NCBI RefSeq assembly: GCF_000331285.1
Contig: NZ_ANFX01000035.1
Span: 1-64,000 of the forward strand
From: Porphyrobacter sp. AAP82
Lineage (GTDB): Bacteria > Pseudomonadota > Alphaproteobacteria > Sphingomonadales > Sphingomonadaceae
Direction: 5' to 3'
Length of the DNA stretch: 64,000 nucleotides
In this document: positions 25,419 through 34,845 of the stretch, in pieces
Numbering within the stretch: position 1 is the stretch's first letter
How the letters are laid out: each line of letters opens with the position of its first letter
Notes under the pieces: generated by a model
Databases searched by the model: none
The model's input: the letters and a program-made list of their open reading frames with translations, nothing else
What the model was told of the DNA's origin: nothing
Translations under genes and position numbers: made by a program

Positions 25419-27083
25419 TCAGGCGGACCCACCTGCCGGTGTCCCGCCTGCCAGTGTCCAGCCTTCGGGGGTGACCTCGATGATCCGGTCGGCGAGCGCG
25501 AGGCTGGCGGGGCGATGGGTGATGATGATCACCGTCCGCTCCGCCAGCACCTTCACGCAATCCTCGACAAAGGCAGCTTCGCCCTCGATGTCGTACATGC
25601 TGGTCGCCTCGTCGAAGATGTAGATCGGCGGATCGCGCAACAGCGCCCGGGCGAGCGCGATGCGCTGGCGCTGCCCGCCCGACAGGCGCACGCCATCATC
25701 GCCGATGCGGGTGTCCAGCCCTTCGGGCAACGCGGCGATGAAGTCCCACGCCTGCGCCAGCCGGGCCGCGCGCTCGATTGCTTCGGGTGCGGGATCGGCC
25801 AGGCCGAAGACGATGTTCTCGCGAATCGTGTCGTCGAGCAGCAGCGGGCGCTGCGGCACATAGCCGAATTGCCGGCGCAGCGCCTGCACGTCGATCCGCG
25901 CGATGTCGGTCCCGTCGATGGTGATGCGCCCGGCGGCCGGCTCGTAGAAGCGCAGCAGCAGATTGACGAGGGTCGACTTGCCGACGCCGTTTGCTCCGGT
26001 CAGCGCGATGACCTCGCCCGCGCCGATCGACAGGTCGAACCTGCGCAGCACCGGCGGGCGGCCCGGATAGGCAAAGTCGATCGCCTCGAAACCGATCGCA
26101 CCCGCCGCGCGGCCGAGCGGGCCGGTCGCGGCGTAGCCCGGCTCGCACGGGGCGGCGAGCACGGCTTCGAGCCGCGCGAGCGTGCCGCGCGCGACCTGGA
26201 AGCTGCCGAACAGCCCGGCAAGGCTCCCCATCGGGCGGGTCAGGAGCGCGGCGTAGAACAGAAAGGCGAACAGCTCCGCCGGGCTCCGCCCGGTCCCGCC
26301 GCCGCTCCCTGCCAGCAGCAGCGCGATGGCCGAAAGCGCCGCGACCAGCGCTGCCGTAGGGCCGATATAGGCGGTCAGCCGTGCCTCGGTGAGCCGCAGC
26401 TGGCGCGCCGCATCGAGCTTGCCGGCATAGCGGGCGCGGTGAATGTCCTCGACCGCATAGGCCTTGATTGCCGGCAGCATCTGGAGATCGCTCTCGGCGG
26501 AATAGAACACCTCGACCTCGGCATCGCGCACCGCCTGCCCCAAAGCCCGCAGGCGGCGGCGCAGCAGCTTCATGGCGATGTAGAAGGCCGGCACCAGAAC
26601 CGGCACCACCAGCCCGAGGCGCGGGTCGATCAGCAGCAGCAGCACCACGGTGCCGCCTGCGGTCATCAGCGTGGCGGGCAGCTGGGCCAGCGTGGTGGCG
26701 AGGAATGTGCTGAGGTTCTGCACCTCCCAGCTGATCAGCGACAAGAGGTCGCCGGTGCGATGGCTGTCGTGATAGGAGACCGGCAGGTGCTGGACATGGG
26801 TGTAGGCTTCGGCCCGCAGCCCTGCGAGGATGCGGCTCGAGGCATCGGCGGAATGGACCGCGACAAGGATGTTGACCGCCGTCAGTGCGACGAGCGCGCC
26901 GCCGAGCAACGCAAGAGTGCCGGCAAGATCGATCGACACGTCTCCGGCCAGCCGCGCGGCGAGCTGCGCGGCAAGCCACGGCAGGGCGAGGGTCGCCAGC
27001 GAACTGAGCAGCGAAAGCCCACTGATGATCGCAAGCTCGCGGCGATAGGGACGGGCCCGGGCGAGGATGAAGGCGCGGTCCAT
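25419..27083 (-). CDS. Lasso peptide ABC exporter (D), permease-ATPase fusion
   Basis: A 554-residue half-transporter that would dimerise and export the mature lasso peptide, also giving self-immunity. About six membrane segments fill residues 15-295. The ATPase domain has Walker A GANGVGKST (363-371), signature LSGGQ (467-471), Walker B IYIFDE (487-492) and an ITHR switch His. No peptidase domain is present, in keeping with the separate B2 protease. It lies 10 bp downstream of the nucleotidyltransferase and one nt before the cyclase start. Confidence 0.92.
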   Translation of the reverse strand: MDRAFILARARPYRRELAIISGLSLLSSLATLALPWLAAQLAARLAGDVSIDLAGTLALLGGALVALTAVNILVAVHSADASSRILAGLRAEAYTHVQHLPVSYHDSHRTGDLLSLISWEVQNLSTFLATTLAQLPATLMTAGGTVVLLLLIDPRLGLVVPVLVPAFYIAMKLLRRRLRALGQAVRDAEVEVFYSAESDLQMLPAIKAYAVEDIHRARYAGKLDAARQLRLTEARLTAYIGPTAALVAALSAIALLLAGSGGGTGRSPAELFAFLFYAALLTRPMGSLAGLFGSFQVARGTLARLEAVLAAPCEPGYAATGPLGRAAGAIGFEAIDFAYPGRPPVLRRFDLSIGAGEVIALTGANGVGKSTLVNLLLRFYEPAAGRITIDGTDIARIDVQALRRQFGYVPQRPLLLDDTIRENIVFGLADPAPEAIERAARLAQAWDFIAALPEGLDTRIGDDGVRLSGGQRQRIALARALLRDPPIYIFDEATSMYDIEGEAAFVEDCVKVLAERTVIIITHRPASLALADRIIEVTPEGWTLAGGTPAGGSA

Positions 27084-27093
27084 GCGAGGGTGC

Positions 27094-28275
27094 CTAGCCT
27101 TTCGCCGGGGAACGGCCGAAAACGACCCGCGCCGCGGCGGCCGCGATCCACCGGATCCGCAGCAACATGGTCGGCCAGCCGTCCGCGCCGGGATATTTCT
27201 CCAGCAGCTGCTCGCGCGTTGCCGTGGCGCTCAGGCGGACAAGCCGGAGGCGCGCGGCAAGGCCCCGTGTCGCCCGGAAATCGTCGCGCCACATCTGCTG
27301 GAGGTCGGCATTGTAAAGGTAATGCTCGAGCGCGGTCGGCCTGCTGCCGCTGGCGAGGCGATCGAGGATGCCGTCCGGCAGGGGAAGGCCGATATCCTCG
27401 GCGGCGCCCGCCAGCACCTTGCGCACCACCGGCCCTGCGCCGCGCGCCGCGCACAGATCGGCCAGCATGTCCCAGTCGGATGCGGCAAAGCGGGCGGTGA
27501 TGTGCTGGCAGTCCACCGCCCAGATCAGCCGCCGCACCTGATTGTAGCGTTCGCCATTGGCGAAGAAGCCGTGTCGTTCGTGCCAGGTCTGGTTGATCGC
27601 GGCGTGGAGCAGCAGCTGGAGCGGGGCCGGGGCCAGCGCATGGGGCGACAGGCCGGGAAGCGGTTCGGCGTGGGCCCAGAATTCCTTCGTCCGCAGCAGA
27701 TCCTGGATCGCCGGCCGGTCGGTCGGACGCCAGTGCAGGTCGAGCGACTGGACCATGCTGACCCCGCAATCGCGCCGCCAGATTTCCTGGAAATAGATGC
27801 CGTGCGGATTGGTTGGCCGGTGCCAGCTGGCGCGGGCCAGCAGCCTTCGCGCCAGATCGAGATCGCGTTCGTGGATCAGCAGATCGGTATCCCCGCGCGG
27901 GCGCATCGGCGGCGAGGAATAGTAGCCATAGGCCAGCGCGCAGCCCTTCATCGCGATGGAGGGCGCACCGGCTTCAGCAAGCTGTTCGACGAGGGCGGCG
28001 ACGGGCGGGTGCATGACCTTGTCGGCGAGCACCCCGCGGCGGATCAGGCTCCTCAGCCCCTCGGCCGCTTCGGCGGGCCAATGCTTGGGCCTGCCGGGCG
28101 ATGTGCCGAGCAGCACGGCGATGCCATGGACGTCGATTCTGGCGGACAATTCCCGGGCGAACCCCTCCGCATCAGCGGGGAACGGCCAGGGCGGGAGAGG
28201 GGCGCCGCGCAGGGCTGCCCGCACACACTGGGCCAAGAATTTATCCAGCACGATATGCCGTTCGTCCCGTAACAA
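27094..28275 (-). CDS. Nucleotidyltransferase-family protein of the lasso operon (NTP_transf_5 type)
   Basis: A 393-residue protein of the uncharacterised nucleotidyltransferase family PF14907. APSIAMKGCALAY is followed by the metal-binding RGDTDLLIHERDLD at about 127-140 and an all-helical remainder. Such genes occur in kinase-containing lasso clusters; one homologue has been linked, as I recall, to modification of the phosphorylated lasso tail. I placed the start at TTG 28275 because AAGGGG precedes it by nine nt; the frame's ATG at 28446 would cross the rfbA promoter. It heads the lasso operon. Confidence 0.82.
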   Translation of the reverse strand: MLRDERHIVLDKFLAQCVRAALRGAPLPPWPFPADAEGFARELSARIDVHGIAVLLGTSPGRPKHWPAEAAEGLRSLIRRGVLADKVMHPPVAALVEQLAEAGAPSIAMKGCALAYGYYSSPPMRPRGDTDLLIHERDLDLARRLLARASWHRPTNPHGIYFQEIWRRDCGVSMVQSLDLHWRPTDRPAIQDLLRTKEFWAHAEPLPGLSPHALAPAPLQLLLHAAINQTWHERHGFFANGERYNQVRRLIWAVDCQHITARFAASDWDMLADLCAARGAGPVVRKVLAGAAEDIGLPLPDGILDRLASGSRPTALEHYLYNADLQQMWRDDFRATRGLAARLRLVRLSATATREQLLEKYPGADGWPTMLLRIRWIAAAAARVVFGRSPAKG

Positions 28276-28379
28276 TTGCGGTTCGCCCCTTGCAGATCGC
28301 CCCCATCTCAATGCTGGAATTTCCCATGCTTGGCTAGAGCGCAATTGTGCGGCGAAGGCGGTTGACCTTTGTACCTTAT

Positions 28380-28392
28380 GCTGCAATGCAGC
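28380..28392. promoter_or_regulatory. Perfect 13-bp palindrome in the rfbA/lasso divergent region
   Basis: GCTGCA-A-TGCAGC is a perfect palindrome between the lasso operon (start 28275) and rfbA (start 28440). A TTGACC hexamer at 28362-28367 lies 12 bp upstream and could be a plus-strand -35 box, although no good -10 is evident. It shares TGCAATGCAGC with 20299. Candidate operator for either or both operons. Confidence 0.4.
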
Positions 28393-28439
28393 GCGCGGTC
28401 GTGCGCGGTTTCGCAACCTGGGGGAAATTGGCAATCGCC

Positions 28440-29336
28440 ATGGCAATCGACAGTCACAGGCGCGGCATCATCCTCGCGGGCGGCTCGGGCACCCGGCTCT
28501 ATCCGCTGACCCGCGGCGTGTCCAAGCAGCTGATGCCGATCTTCGACAAGCCGATGATCTACTATCCGCTCAGCACGCTGATGCTGTCGGGCATCCGTGA
28601 CATCCTGATCATTACCACCCCCGAGGACGCCGCCCAGTTTAGGCGCGTGCTGGGCGATGGGTCGGATTTCGGCGTCTCGCTTGTCTACGCGGTCCAGCCC
28701 CGCCCCGAAGGCCTTGCCCAGGCCTTCCATATCGGCGCCGATTTCGTCAAAGGCGGACCGAGCGCGCTGATCCTCGGCGACAATATCTTCTACGGCCACG
28801 GTCTGCCGCAGCTGCTCCAGAGCGCCAATGCCCGCACCCATGGCGCCACGGTTTTCGCCTACCGCGTGAGCGATCCGCAGGCCTTCGGCGTGGTCGAATT
28901 CGACGCGGCGGGCAAGGCCGTGTCGATCGAGGAAAAGCCCAAGGTCCCCAAATCGAACTATGCCGTCACCGGCCTCTATTTCTACGACGAGACCGTGGCC
29001 GACCGCGCCCGCGGCCTTGCGCCCTCGGCGCGCGGCGAGCTCGAGATCACCGACCTCAATCGCCTCTATCTCGATGAAGGCAGCATGGCGGTCGAGATCA
29101 TGGGGCGCGGCTTTGCCTGGCTCGACACCGGCACCCACGCCTCGCTGCTCGATGCTGCGACCTATGTGCGCATCACCGAGGAACGGCAGGGCCTCAAGAT
29201 CTGCTGCCCCGAGGAAATCGCCTGGCGGCAGGGCTTCATCACCACCGATCGCCTGCGCGAGATCGCCGAACCGCTGCGCAAGTCGGGCTACGGCGAATAT
29301 CTGCTCAAGCTGCTTGAGAGCCCGGTGATCGCGTGA
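28440..29336 (+). CDS. rfbA: Glucose-1-phosphate thymidylyltransferase
   Basis: A 298-residue sugar nucleotidyltransferase making dTDP-glucose from glucose-1-phosphate and dTTP, first step of dTDP-L-rhamnose synthesis. The signature [26 protein letters not shown] is near the N-terminus and [33 protein letters not shown] in the middle. The ATG at 28440 was chosen on family length; the frame is open to 28347. It begins the rfbACDB operon and is divergent from the lasso operon. Confidence 0.96.
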   Translation: MAIDSHRRGIILAGGSGTRLYPLTRGVSKQLMPIFDKPMIYYPLSTLMLSGIRDILIITTPEDAAQFRRVLGDGSDFGVSLVYAVQPRPEGLAQAFHIGADFVKGGPSALILGDNIFYGHGLPQLLQSANARTHGATVFAYRVSDPQAFGVVEFDAAGKAVSIEEKPKVPKSNYAVTGLYFYDETVADRARGLAPSARGELEITDLNRLYLDEGSMAVEIMGRGFAWLDTGTHASLLDAATYVRITEERQGLKICCPEEIAWRQGFITTDRLREIAEPLRKSGYGEYLLKLLESPVIA

Positions 29337-29878
29337 ACATCATCGAAACCGCCCTTCCCGGCGTGCTGATCATCGAGCCGCGCCTGTTCGGCGATGCTCG
29401 CGGCTTCTTCATGGAAACCTGGAACGCCGCCGCTTTCGGTGCGGCGGGGCTCGACCTGGCCTTCGTGCAGGACAATCACAGCCGCTCGCAAAAGGGCGTG
29501 CTGCGGGGGCTGCATTTCCAGAACCCGGGTCCGCAAGGCAAGCTGGTGCGGGTGGCAAGCGGCGCGGTGTTCGATGTGGCGGTGGACCTGCGCCGATCCT
29601 CGCCGACCTTCGGCCAGTGGACCGGGACCGTGCTGAGCGCGGCCAACAAGCGCATGTTCTGGGTGCCCGAAGGCTTCGCGCACGGCTTCCTGACGCTCGA
29701 AGACGATACCGATTTCCTCTACAAGTGCACCGCGCCCTATGCGCCGCAGAGCGAATTCACCCTCGCCTGGGACGATCCCGCCGTGGGGATCGAATGGCCG
29801 GTCACCGGCGCTGCCCCGCTGGTTTCGGAGAAGGACGCGCGCGGGCTCGCGCTCGCCGCCGTGCCGGTGTTCGCGTGA
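29333..29878 (+). CDS. rfbC: dTDP-4-dehydrorhamnose 3,5-epimerase
   Basis: A 181-residue RmlC-type cupin. [30 protein letters not shown] (catalytic His), [38 protein letters not shown] and the catalytic Tyr region are all present. It starts with GTG overlapping the rfbA stop (GTGA). Length is normal. Confidence 0.96.
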   Translation: MNIIETALPGVLIIEPRLFGDARGFFMETWNAAAFGAAGLDLAFVQDNHSRSQKGVLRGLHFQNPGPQGKLVRVASGAVFDVAVDLRRSSPTFGQWTGTVLSAANKRMFWVPEGFAHGFLTLEDDTDFLYKCTAPYAPQSEFTLAWDDPAVGIEWPVTGAAPLVSEKDARGLALAAVPVFA

Positions 29879-30732
29879 GGGTGCTGATCACAGGGGCGGG
29901 CGGGCAGCTGGGCACCGCGCTCCAGCGCACCGCGCCGGGCTGGGCCGATGTGAACGCGATCGATGTCGAGGATGTCGACCTTGCCGACAGCGCCATGCTG
30001 ACCGCGCGGCTGGTGGTCGAGGCGCCCGATGTCATCATCAACGCAGCCGCCTATACCGCGGTGGACAAGGCCGAGAGCGACGAAGCGACGGCGCGGGCGA
30101 TCAACTCCATAGCGGTCGCCACAATGGTCGCGGCGATGGCGGCGAGCGGCGGCCGGGTGGTCCACGTATCGACAGACTACGTCTTCGATGGCACCTGCGC
30201 GCAGCCCTATGCGACCTTTGCGGAGCGCAACCCCCAATCGGTCTATGGCCGCACCAAGGCCGAGGGCGAGAATCATCTGCGGCCCGAAGACCTGCTGGTG
30301 CGCACCGCGTGGGTCTATGCCGCGGGCGGGGCGAACTTCGTGCGCACCATGATCCGCCTGATGAATGAGCGCGAGACGCTCGGCGTGGTCGCCGACCAGA
30401 TCGGCGCGCCGACATGGGCGACGGGTCTTGCGCGCACCATCTGGGCGCTGCTCGAAAAGCGCGCCACCGGCACCTTCCACCATTGCGATGACGGCGCGAT
30501 CAGCTGGCACGACTTCGCCGTGGCGATCGCCGAGGAAGCCCATGCCCTGGGCCTTGTGAAGCGCATCCCTGTCATCAACGCGATCACCACTGCCGACTAT
30601 CCCACCCCGGCGCGCCGCCCGGCCTACTCGCTGCTCGATTGCAGCGCGACGCGCAGCTTTCTTGGCGACCAGCCGGTCCACTGGCGCACCAACCTGCGCC
30701 TGATGCTCGAAGAGGAAGCGAAGCGTGGCTAA
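29875..30732 (+). CDS. rfbD: dTDP-4-dehydrorhamnose reductase
   Basis: A 285-residue SDR-family reductase that forms dTDP-L-rhamnose with NAD(P)H. The motifs are VLITGAGGQLGTAL, the INAAAYTAVDKAE strand, VHVSTDYVFDGT and the YGRTKAEGE Tyr/Lys pair. The GTG start at 29875 overlaps the rfbC stop. Confidence 0.95.
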   Translation: MRVLITGAGGQLGTALQRTAPGWADVNAIDVEDVDLADSAMLTARLVVEAPDVIINAAAYTAVDKAESDEATARAINSIAVATMVAAMAASGGRVVHVSTDYVFDGTCAQPYATFAERNPQSVYGRTKAEGENHLRPEDLLVRTAWVYAAGGANFVRTMIRLMNERETLGVVADQIGAPTWATGLARTIWALLEKRATGTFHHCDDGAISWHDFAVAIAEEAHALGLVKRIPVINAITTADYPTPARRPAYSLLDCSATRSFLGDQPVHWRTNLRLMLEEEAKRG

Positions 30733-31783
30733 TCTGCTCGTCACCGGAGGTGCCGGCTTCATTGGCGGCAACTTCGTGCACTACTGGAACGCGAAGCACC
30801 CCGAAGACCGGGTCGTCGTGCTCGATGCGCTGACCTATGCCGGCAACCGCTCGACGCTCGATGGCACACAGGCCGAACTGGTCGAGGGCGACATCCGCGA
30901 TACCGCGCTGGTCGAGACTTTGCTGCGCGAGCACGCGATCGACACGCTCGTCCACTTCGCCGCCGAAAGCCATGTCGACCGTTCGATCAGCGGACCGGAC
31001 GCGTTCATCGACACCAACATCCTGGGCACCAACAGCCTGCTCAAGGCGGCGCGCAGCGTGTGGCTTGCGGGCAGTGGCACGCCCCACCGCTTTCACCACA
31101 TCTCGACCGACGAGGTGTTCGGATCGCTGGGGCCTGCCGACCCGGCCTTTTCCGAGACGACGCCCTATGCGCCGAACTCGCCCTATTCGGCGAGCAAGGC
31201 GGCATCCGATCATCTGGTGCGCGCCTATCACCACACCTTCGGGCTGGAGGTCACCACCAGCAACTGCTCGAACAATTACGGGCCCTACCAATACCCCGAA
31301 AAGCTGATCCCGCTGTTCCTTCTCAACGCGCTTCACGGGCGCAATCTGCCGATCTACGGCGACGGGATGAACGTGCGCGACTGGCTGCATGTGGAAGATC
31401 ATTGCCGCGGGATCGAGGCCTGCCTCGTCACCGGGAAGCCCGGCGAGACCTACAATATCGGCGGCGGGGCGGAACTCCCCAACATGACCGTGATCGACAC
31501 TATCTGCGCCGAAGTCGACCGCGCCTTTGCCGAGCTCGAGGGCCTTGCCGAACGCTACCCCGATGCGCCGGCGGCCAAGGGCGAGGCGAGCGCCAGCCTC
31601 AAGACCTTCGTCACCGACCGTGCCGGCCACGACCGCCGCTATGCGATCGACGAGACCAAGGCGCGCGGCGAATTGGGCTACGCGCCCGAGCATGGCTTTG
31701 AGGAAGGCCTGCGCCAGACGCTGCGCTGGTACCTCGCCAACGAACACTGGTGGCGGCCGCTGGCCGCAGGAGGCGCTGGATGA
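30725..31783 (+). CDS. rfbB: dTDP-glucose 4,6-dehydratase
   Basis: A 352-residue SDR dehydratase producing dTDP-4-keto-6-deoxyglucose. NAD site VTGGAGFIGGNF is at the N-terminus. HFAAESHVDRSI, ISTDEVFGSL and YSASKAASDHL carry the catalytic Thr/Asp/Glu and Tyr/Lys. GTG start overlapping the end of rfbD. Last of the rhamnose genes. Confidence 0.96.
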   Translation: MANLLVTGGAGFIGGNFVHYWNAKHPEDRVVVLDALTYAGNRSTLDGTQAELVEGDIRDTALVETLLREHAIDTLVHFAAESHVDRSISGPDAFIDTNILGTNSLLKAARSVWLAGSGTPHRFHHISTDEVFGSLGPADPAFSETTPYAPNSPYSASKAASDHLVRAYHHTFGLEVTTSNCSNNYGPYQYPEKLIPLFLLNALHGRNLPIYGDGMNVRDWLHVEDHCRGIEACLVTGKPGETYNIGGGAELPNMTVIDTICAEVDRAFAELEGLAERYPDAPAAKGEASASLKTFVTDRAGHDRRYAIDETKARGELGYAPEHGFEEGLRQTLRWYLANEHWWRPLAAGGAG

Positions 31784-31861
31784 CCCACGCAGCGAATTGG
31801 CCGCACTGAACAGATCCCTTTACCCGGACCCCATCCGCGGGTTGGCGGCGTTGTAACCCTC

Positions 31862-31894
31862 CCGGCACCGGGCTACACCTGGACCCGGTGCTGG
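31862..31894 (+). promoter_or_regulatory. Strong stem-loop in the gmd 5' region
   Basis: CCGGCACCGGG at 31862-31872 can pair with CCCGGTGCTGG at 31884-31894 (one G-U pair) across an 11-nt loop, 34 bp before the gmd start. No T-run follows, so it may be an RNA structure in the gmd leader, not a terminator of rfbB. Confidence 0.45.
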
Positions 31895-31927
31895 CAAGCA
31901 GAGCATCAAGCAAAGGCGAAGACGAGA

Positions 31928-32989
31928 ATGGCCAAGAAAGCACTGATAACTGGGGCAACCGGGCAAGATGGGGCCTATCTGGCGCGACTGCTTCTGGACA
32001 AGGGCTATGAAGTCCACGGGGTCAAGCGCCGCTCGTCATCGTTCAACACCGGGCGTATCGAAGACATTTATCAGGACCCGCATGAGGCCGAGCCCCGGTT
32101 TGTGCTGCACTATGGCGACCTGACCGACAGCACCAACCTGATCCGCATCGTGCAGGAAGTGCAGCCGGACGAGATCTACAACCTTGCCGCGCAAAGCCAC
32201 GTCGCGGTGAGTTTCGAAACCCCCGAATATACCGCCAACGCCGACGCAATCGGCACGCTGCGCCTACTCGAGGCGATCCGCATTCTCGGGCTCGAGAAGA
32301 AGACCCGGTTCTATCAGGCCTCGACCTCGGAACTCTACGGCCTCGTACAGGAAGTTCCGCAGCGCGAGACCACCCCCTTCTATCCTCGCAGCCCCTATGC
32401 CGCAGCCAAGCTCTATGCCTTCTGGATCACGGTCAACTACCGTGAAGCCTACGGGATGCATGCGTCGAACGGGATCCTCTTCAACCACGAAAGCCCGCTG
32501 CGCGGCGAAACCTTCGTCACCCGCAAGATCACGCGCGCTGCCGCGGCGATTTCGCTTGGCAAGCAGGACCGGCTCTACCTCGGCAACCTCGATGCCAAGC
32601 GCGACTGGGGCCATGCCAAGGAATATGTGCAAGGCATGTGGCTGATGATGCAGCAGGACGAACCGGACGATTATGTTCTTGCGACCGGCGAGACCACCTC
32701 GGTGCGCGATTTCGTGCGCTGGGCGTTCGAGGATGTCGGCACCCCGCTCGAGTTTCGCGGGGAGGGGATCGACGAGAAAGGCTACAGCACCATCGACGGG
32801 CGTTGCCTCGTTGAAGTCGATCCGACCTACTTCCGGCCGACCGAAGTGGATCTGCTGCTCGGCGATCCGGCCAAGGCCCATGCCAAGCTTGGCTGGACGC
32901 ACGAGACCAGCGTGCGCGATCTGGCGCGCGAGATGGTTCAGGCCGACCTCAAGCTGATGAGCATGCCTGTCCCCGGCGTGATCCTGTAA
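31928..32989 (+). CDS. gmd: GDP-mannose 4,6-dehydratase
   Basis: A 353-residue SDR dehydratase converting GDP-mannose to GDP-4-keto-6-deoxymannose. [27 protein letters not shown] and [11 protein letters not shown] are diagnostic, with STSELYG and [15 protein letters not shown] for catalysis. It forms a pair with fcl, four nt downstream. Confidence 0.97.
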   Translation: MAKKALITGATGQDGAYLARLLLDKGYEVHGVKRRSSSFNTGRIEDIYQDPHEAEPRFVLHYGDLTDSTNLIRIVQEVQPDEIYNLAAQSHVAVSFETPEYTANADAIGTLRLLEAIRILGLEKKTRFYQASTSELYGLVQEVPQRETTPFYPRSPYAAAKLYAFWITVNYREAYGMHASNGILFNHESPLRGETFVTRKITRAAAAISLGKQDRLYLGNLDAKRDWGHAKEYVQGMWLMMQQDEPDDYVLATGETTSVRDFVRWAFEDVGTPLEFRGEGIDEKGYSTIDGRCLVEVDPTYFRPTEVDLLLGDPAKAHAKLGWTHETSVRDLAREMVQADLKLMSMPVPGVIL

Positions 32990-32992
32990 GCC

Positions 32993-33964
32993 ATGTCGGG
33001 CGAGGCTATCTTCAACCTCAAGGGCAAGCGGGTGTTTGTCGCCGGGCATCGCGGCATGGTCGGCGCCGGGCTCGTGCGTCGTCTGTCACAGGAAGACTGC
33101 GAGCTTGTGACGGCGAGCCGCCAGGAGCTTGACCTGATGGATCAGGCCGCGACACGCGCGTGGTTCGCCGCGCATCGCCCGGAGGTGGTGGTGGTGGCTG
33201 CGGCGAAGGTCGGCGGGATCCTTGCCAACGACACCCAGCCGGCCGATTTTCTCTACGACAACCTGATGATCGAGGCGAACCTCATCGAGGCCGCGCACCG
33301 GCACGATGCCGAAAAGCTGCTGTTCCTCGGCTCGTCCTGCATCTACCCCAAGTTCGCGCCCCAGCCGATGGCGGAGGACGCGCTGCTGACCGGCAGTCTC
33401 GAACCCACCAACGAATGGTATGCGATCGCCAAGATCGCCGGGATCAAGCTGGCGCAGGCCTATCGCAAGCAGCATGGCCGCGACTTCATCTCGGCAATGC
33501 CGACCAATCTCTACGGCCCGGGCGACAATTTCAGCCTGACCTCCAGCCACGTGCTCCCCGCGCTGATCCGCAAGGCGCACGAGGCCAAGCTGGCGGGCGC
33601 GGAGACGATGACGATCTGGGGCACCGGTACGCCGCGCCGCGAGTTCCTGCATGTCGACGATCTGGCCGATGCCTGCGTCTATCTGCTCCAGCACTATTCG
33701 GGCCACGATCACGTCAATGTCGGCTGCGGCGAGGATATCGCGATCCTCGAACTCAACCGGCTGGTGAACGAGATCGTCGGGTTCACCGGCGAGATCGTCC
33801 ATGATCTGGACAAGCCCGATGGCACCCCGCGCAAGCTGCTCGACACCGAGCGGCTGACCGGCCTTGGCTGGCGGCCGTCGATCGGGCTGCAGGACGGCAT
33901 CGGCCAGACCTACCGATGGTTCCTCGAAAATGCCGACACCGGCAATATTCGCGCGACGGCCTAG
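32993..33964 (+). CDS. fcl: GDP-L-fucose synthase
   Basis: A 323-residue epimerase/reductase making GDP-L-fucose. VFVAGHRGMVGAGLVRRL, AAAKVGGILAND, LGSSCIYPK and NEWYAIAKIAGIKL are typical. Its 3' end (GQTYRWFLEN...GNIR) is echoed by an orphan fragment at 36389-36478, suggesting that DNA was inserted or exchanged directly downstream of this gene. Confidence 0.96.
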   Translation: MSGEAIFNLKGKRVFVAGHRGMVGAGLVRRLSQEDCELVTASRQELDLMDQAATRAWFAAHRPEVVVVAAAKVGGILANDTQPADFLYDNLMIEANLIEAAHRHDAEKLLFLGSSCIYPKFAPQPMAEDALLTGSLEPTNEWYAIAKIAGIKLAQAYRKQHGRDFISAMPTNLYGPGDNFSLTSSHVLPALIRKAHEAKLAGAETMTIWGTGTPRREFLHVDDLADACVYLLQHYSGHDHVNVGCGEDIAILELNRLVNEIVGFTGEIVHDLDKPDGTPRKLLDTERLTGLGWRPSIGLQDGIGQTYRWFLENADTGNIRATA

Positions 33965-34048
33965 TAGCCTTGGCCAGGGTCATGAGCAGGGAAAAGTCAT
34001 GGAGCATCGCCGTCTCCTCAAACGTAACGAACGACAATGGAGGTCCGT

Positions 34049-34813
34049 ATGAACGCAGATGATTTCTCGCTGATCGCGGCTGTCAACAACGACGAAATTC
34101 TCGCAGGATGCCTCGCGCGCTCCCCCGACGTGGTCTCGGGGCGGCTGAACCTGACAGTCATCCGCGGGGCCCGCTGCATGGCCGAAGCCTACAATGAGGG
34201 CCTAGCAACAACGCGTGCAAAGTATGCCTTGATGGCGCATCAAGACGTCTATCTCCCTCAGGGATGGCTCGACATTGCGATGGAAAAGATCGCCGCTCTG
34301 AATGTTGCGCATCCTGACTGGATGGTTGCCGGCCCCTACGGTGTCCGGAAAGACGGTTCGCATATCGGGCGCGTCTGGGATGTCGGGATCGGCCGGGAAC
34401 TGGGCACGGTGGGATTTGCGCCAACTCCGATCGTCTCGCTGGACGAGCTGCTGCTCATTCTACGGCGCGACTGTGACTACCGCTTTGACGAAACCCTGCC
34501 CGATTTCCACTTGTACGGCACCGATCTGGTGCAGACCGGTTTGCAAATGGGCAGATCCGCGTGGGCTATCGAAATCCCGGTCGTTCATAACAGCCAACCG
34601 GTCGCGACCCTTAACGGCGGCTACACGCAAGCCTATCGCTTTATGGTGAAGAAATGGGCGAAGGCCCTGCCCATTCCGACAACTGTCGCTTCGGTCACGC
34701 GTAATCCGATCCCGCTTGCACTGGAAAAATGGCGCAGGCGCCATATTCCCGCGCGAAAGGGGCGGTTGCTTGCGGACTCGGTCGAAGTGGCCCGCTTGGC
34801 GCGTTATGAGTAA
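34049..34813 (+). CDS. Glycosyltransferase-2-like protein (first of two paralogues)
   Basis: A 254-residue protein of the short GT2-like type: LIAAVNNDEILAGCLARSP at the start, RGARCMAEAYNEGLATTRAKYALMAHQDVYLPQGW with an HQD acceptor-site-like motif, and DFHLYGTDLVQ. It resembles the protein at 41093-41881 along its whole length, including VVHNSQPV near the end. The ATG at 34049 has GGAGGT four nt upstream; an ATG at 34037 is also in frame. The gene is less GC-rich than fcl. Confidence 0.85.
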   Translation: MNADDFSLIAAVNNDEILAGCLARSPDVVSGRLNLTVIRGARCMAEAYNEGLATTRAKYALMAHQDVYLPQGWLDIAMEKIAALNVAHPDWMVAGPYGVRKDGSHIGRVWDVGIGRELGTVGFAPTPIVSLDELLLILRRDCDYRFDETLPDFHLYGTDLVQTGLQMGRSAWAIEIPVVHNSQPVATLNGGYTQAYRFMVKKWAKALPIPTTVASVTRNPIPLALEKWRRRHIPARKGRLLADSVEVARLARYE

Positions 34814-34845
34814 TCCCCGATCCCGGAAGGTTTTGGTACCGTAGC

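Noticed and set aside
28276..28446. N-terminal extension of the nucleotidyltransferase to an ATG at 28446
   Set aside because: It would cross the rfbA promoter and start; the extension is basic and unlike the family, and a TTG with AAGGGG nearby is better.
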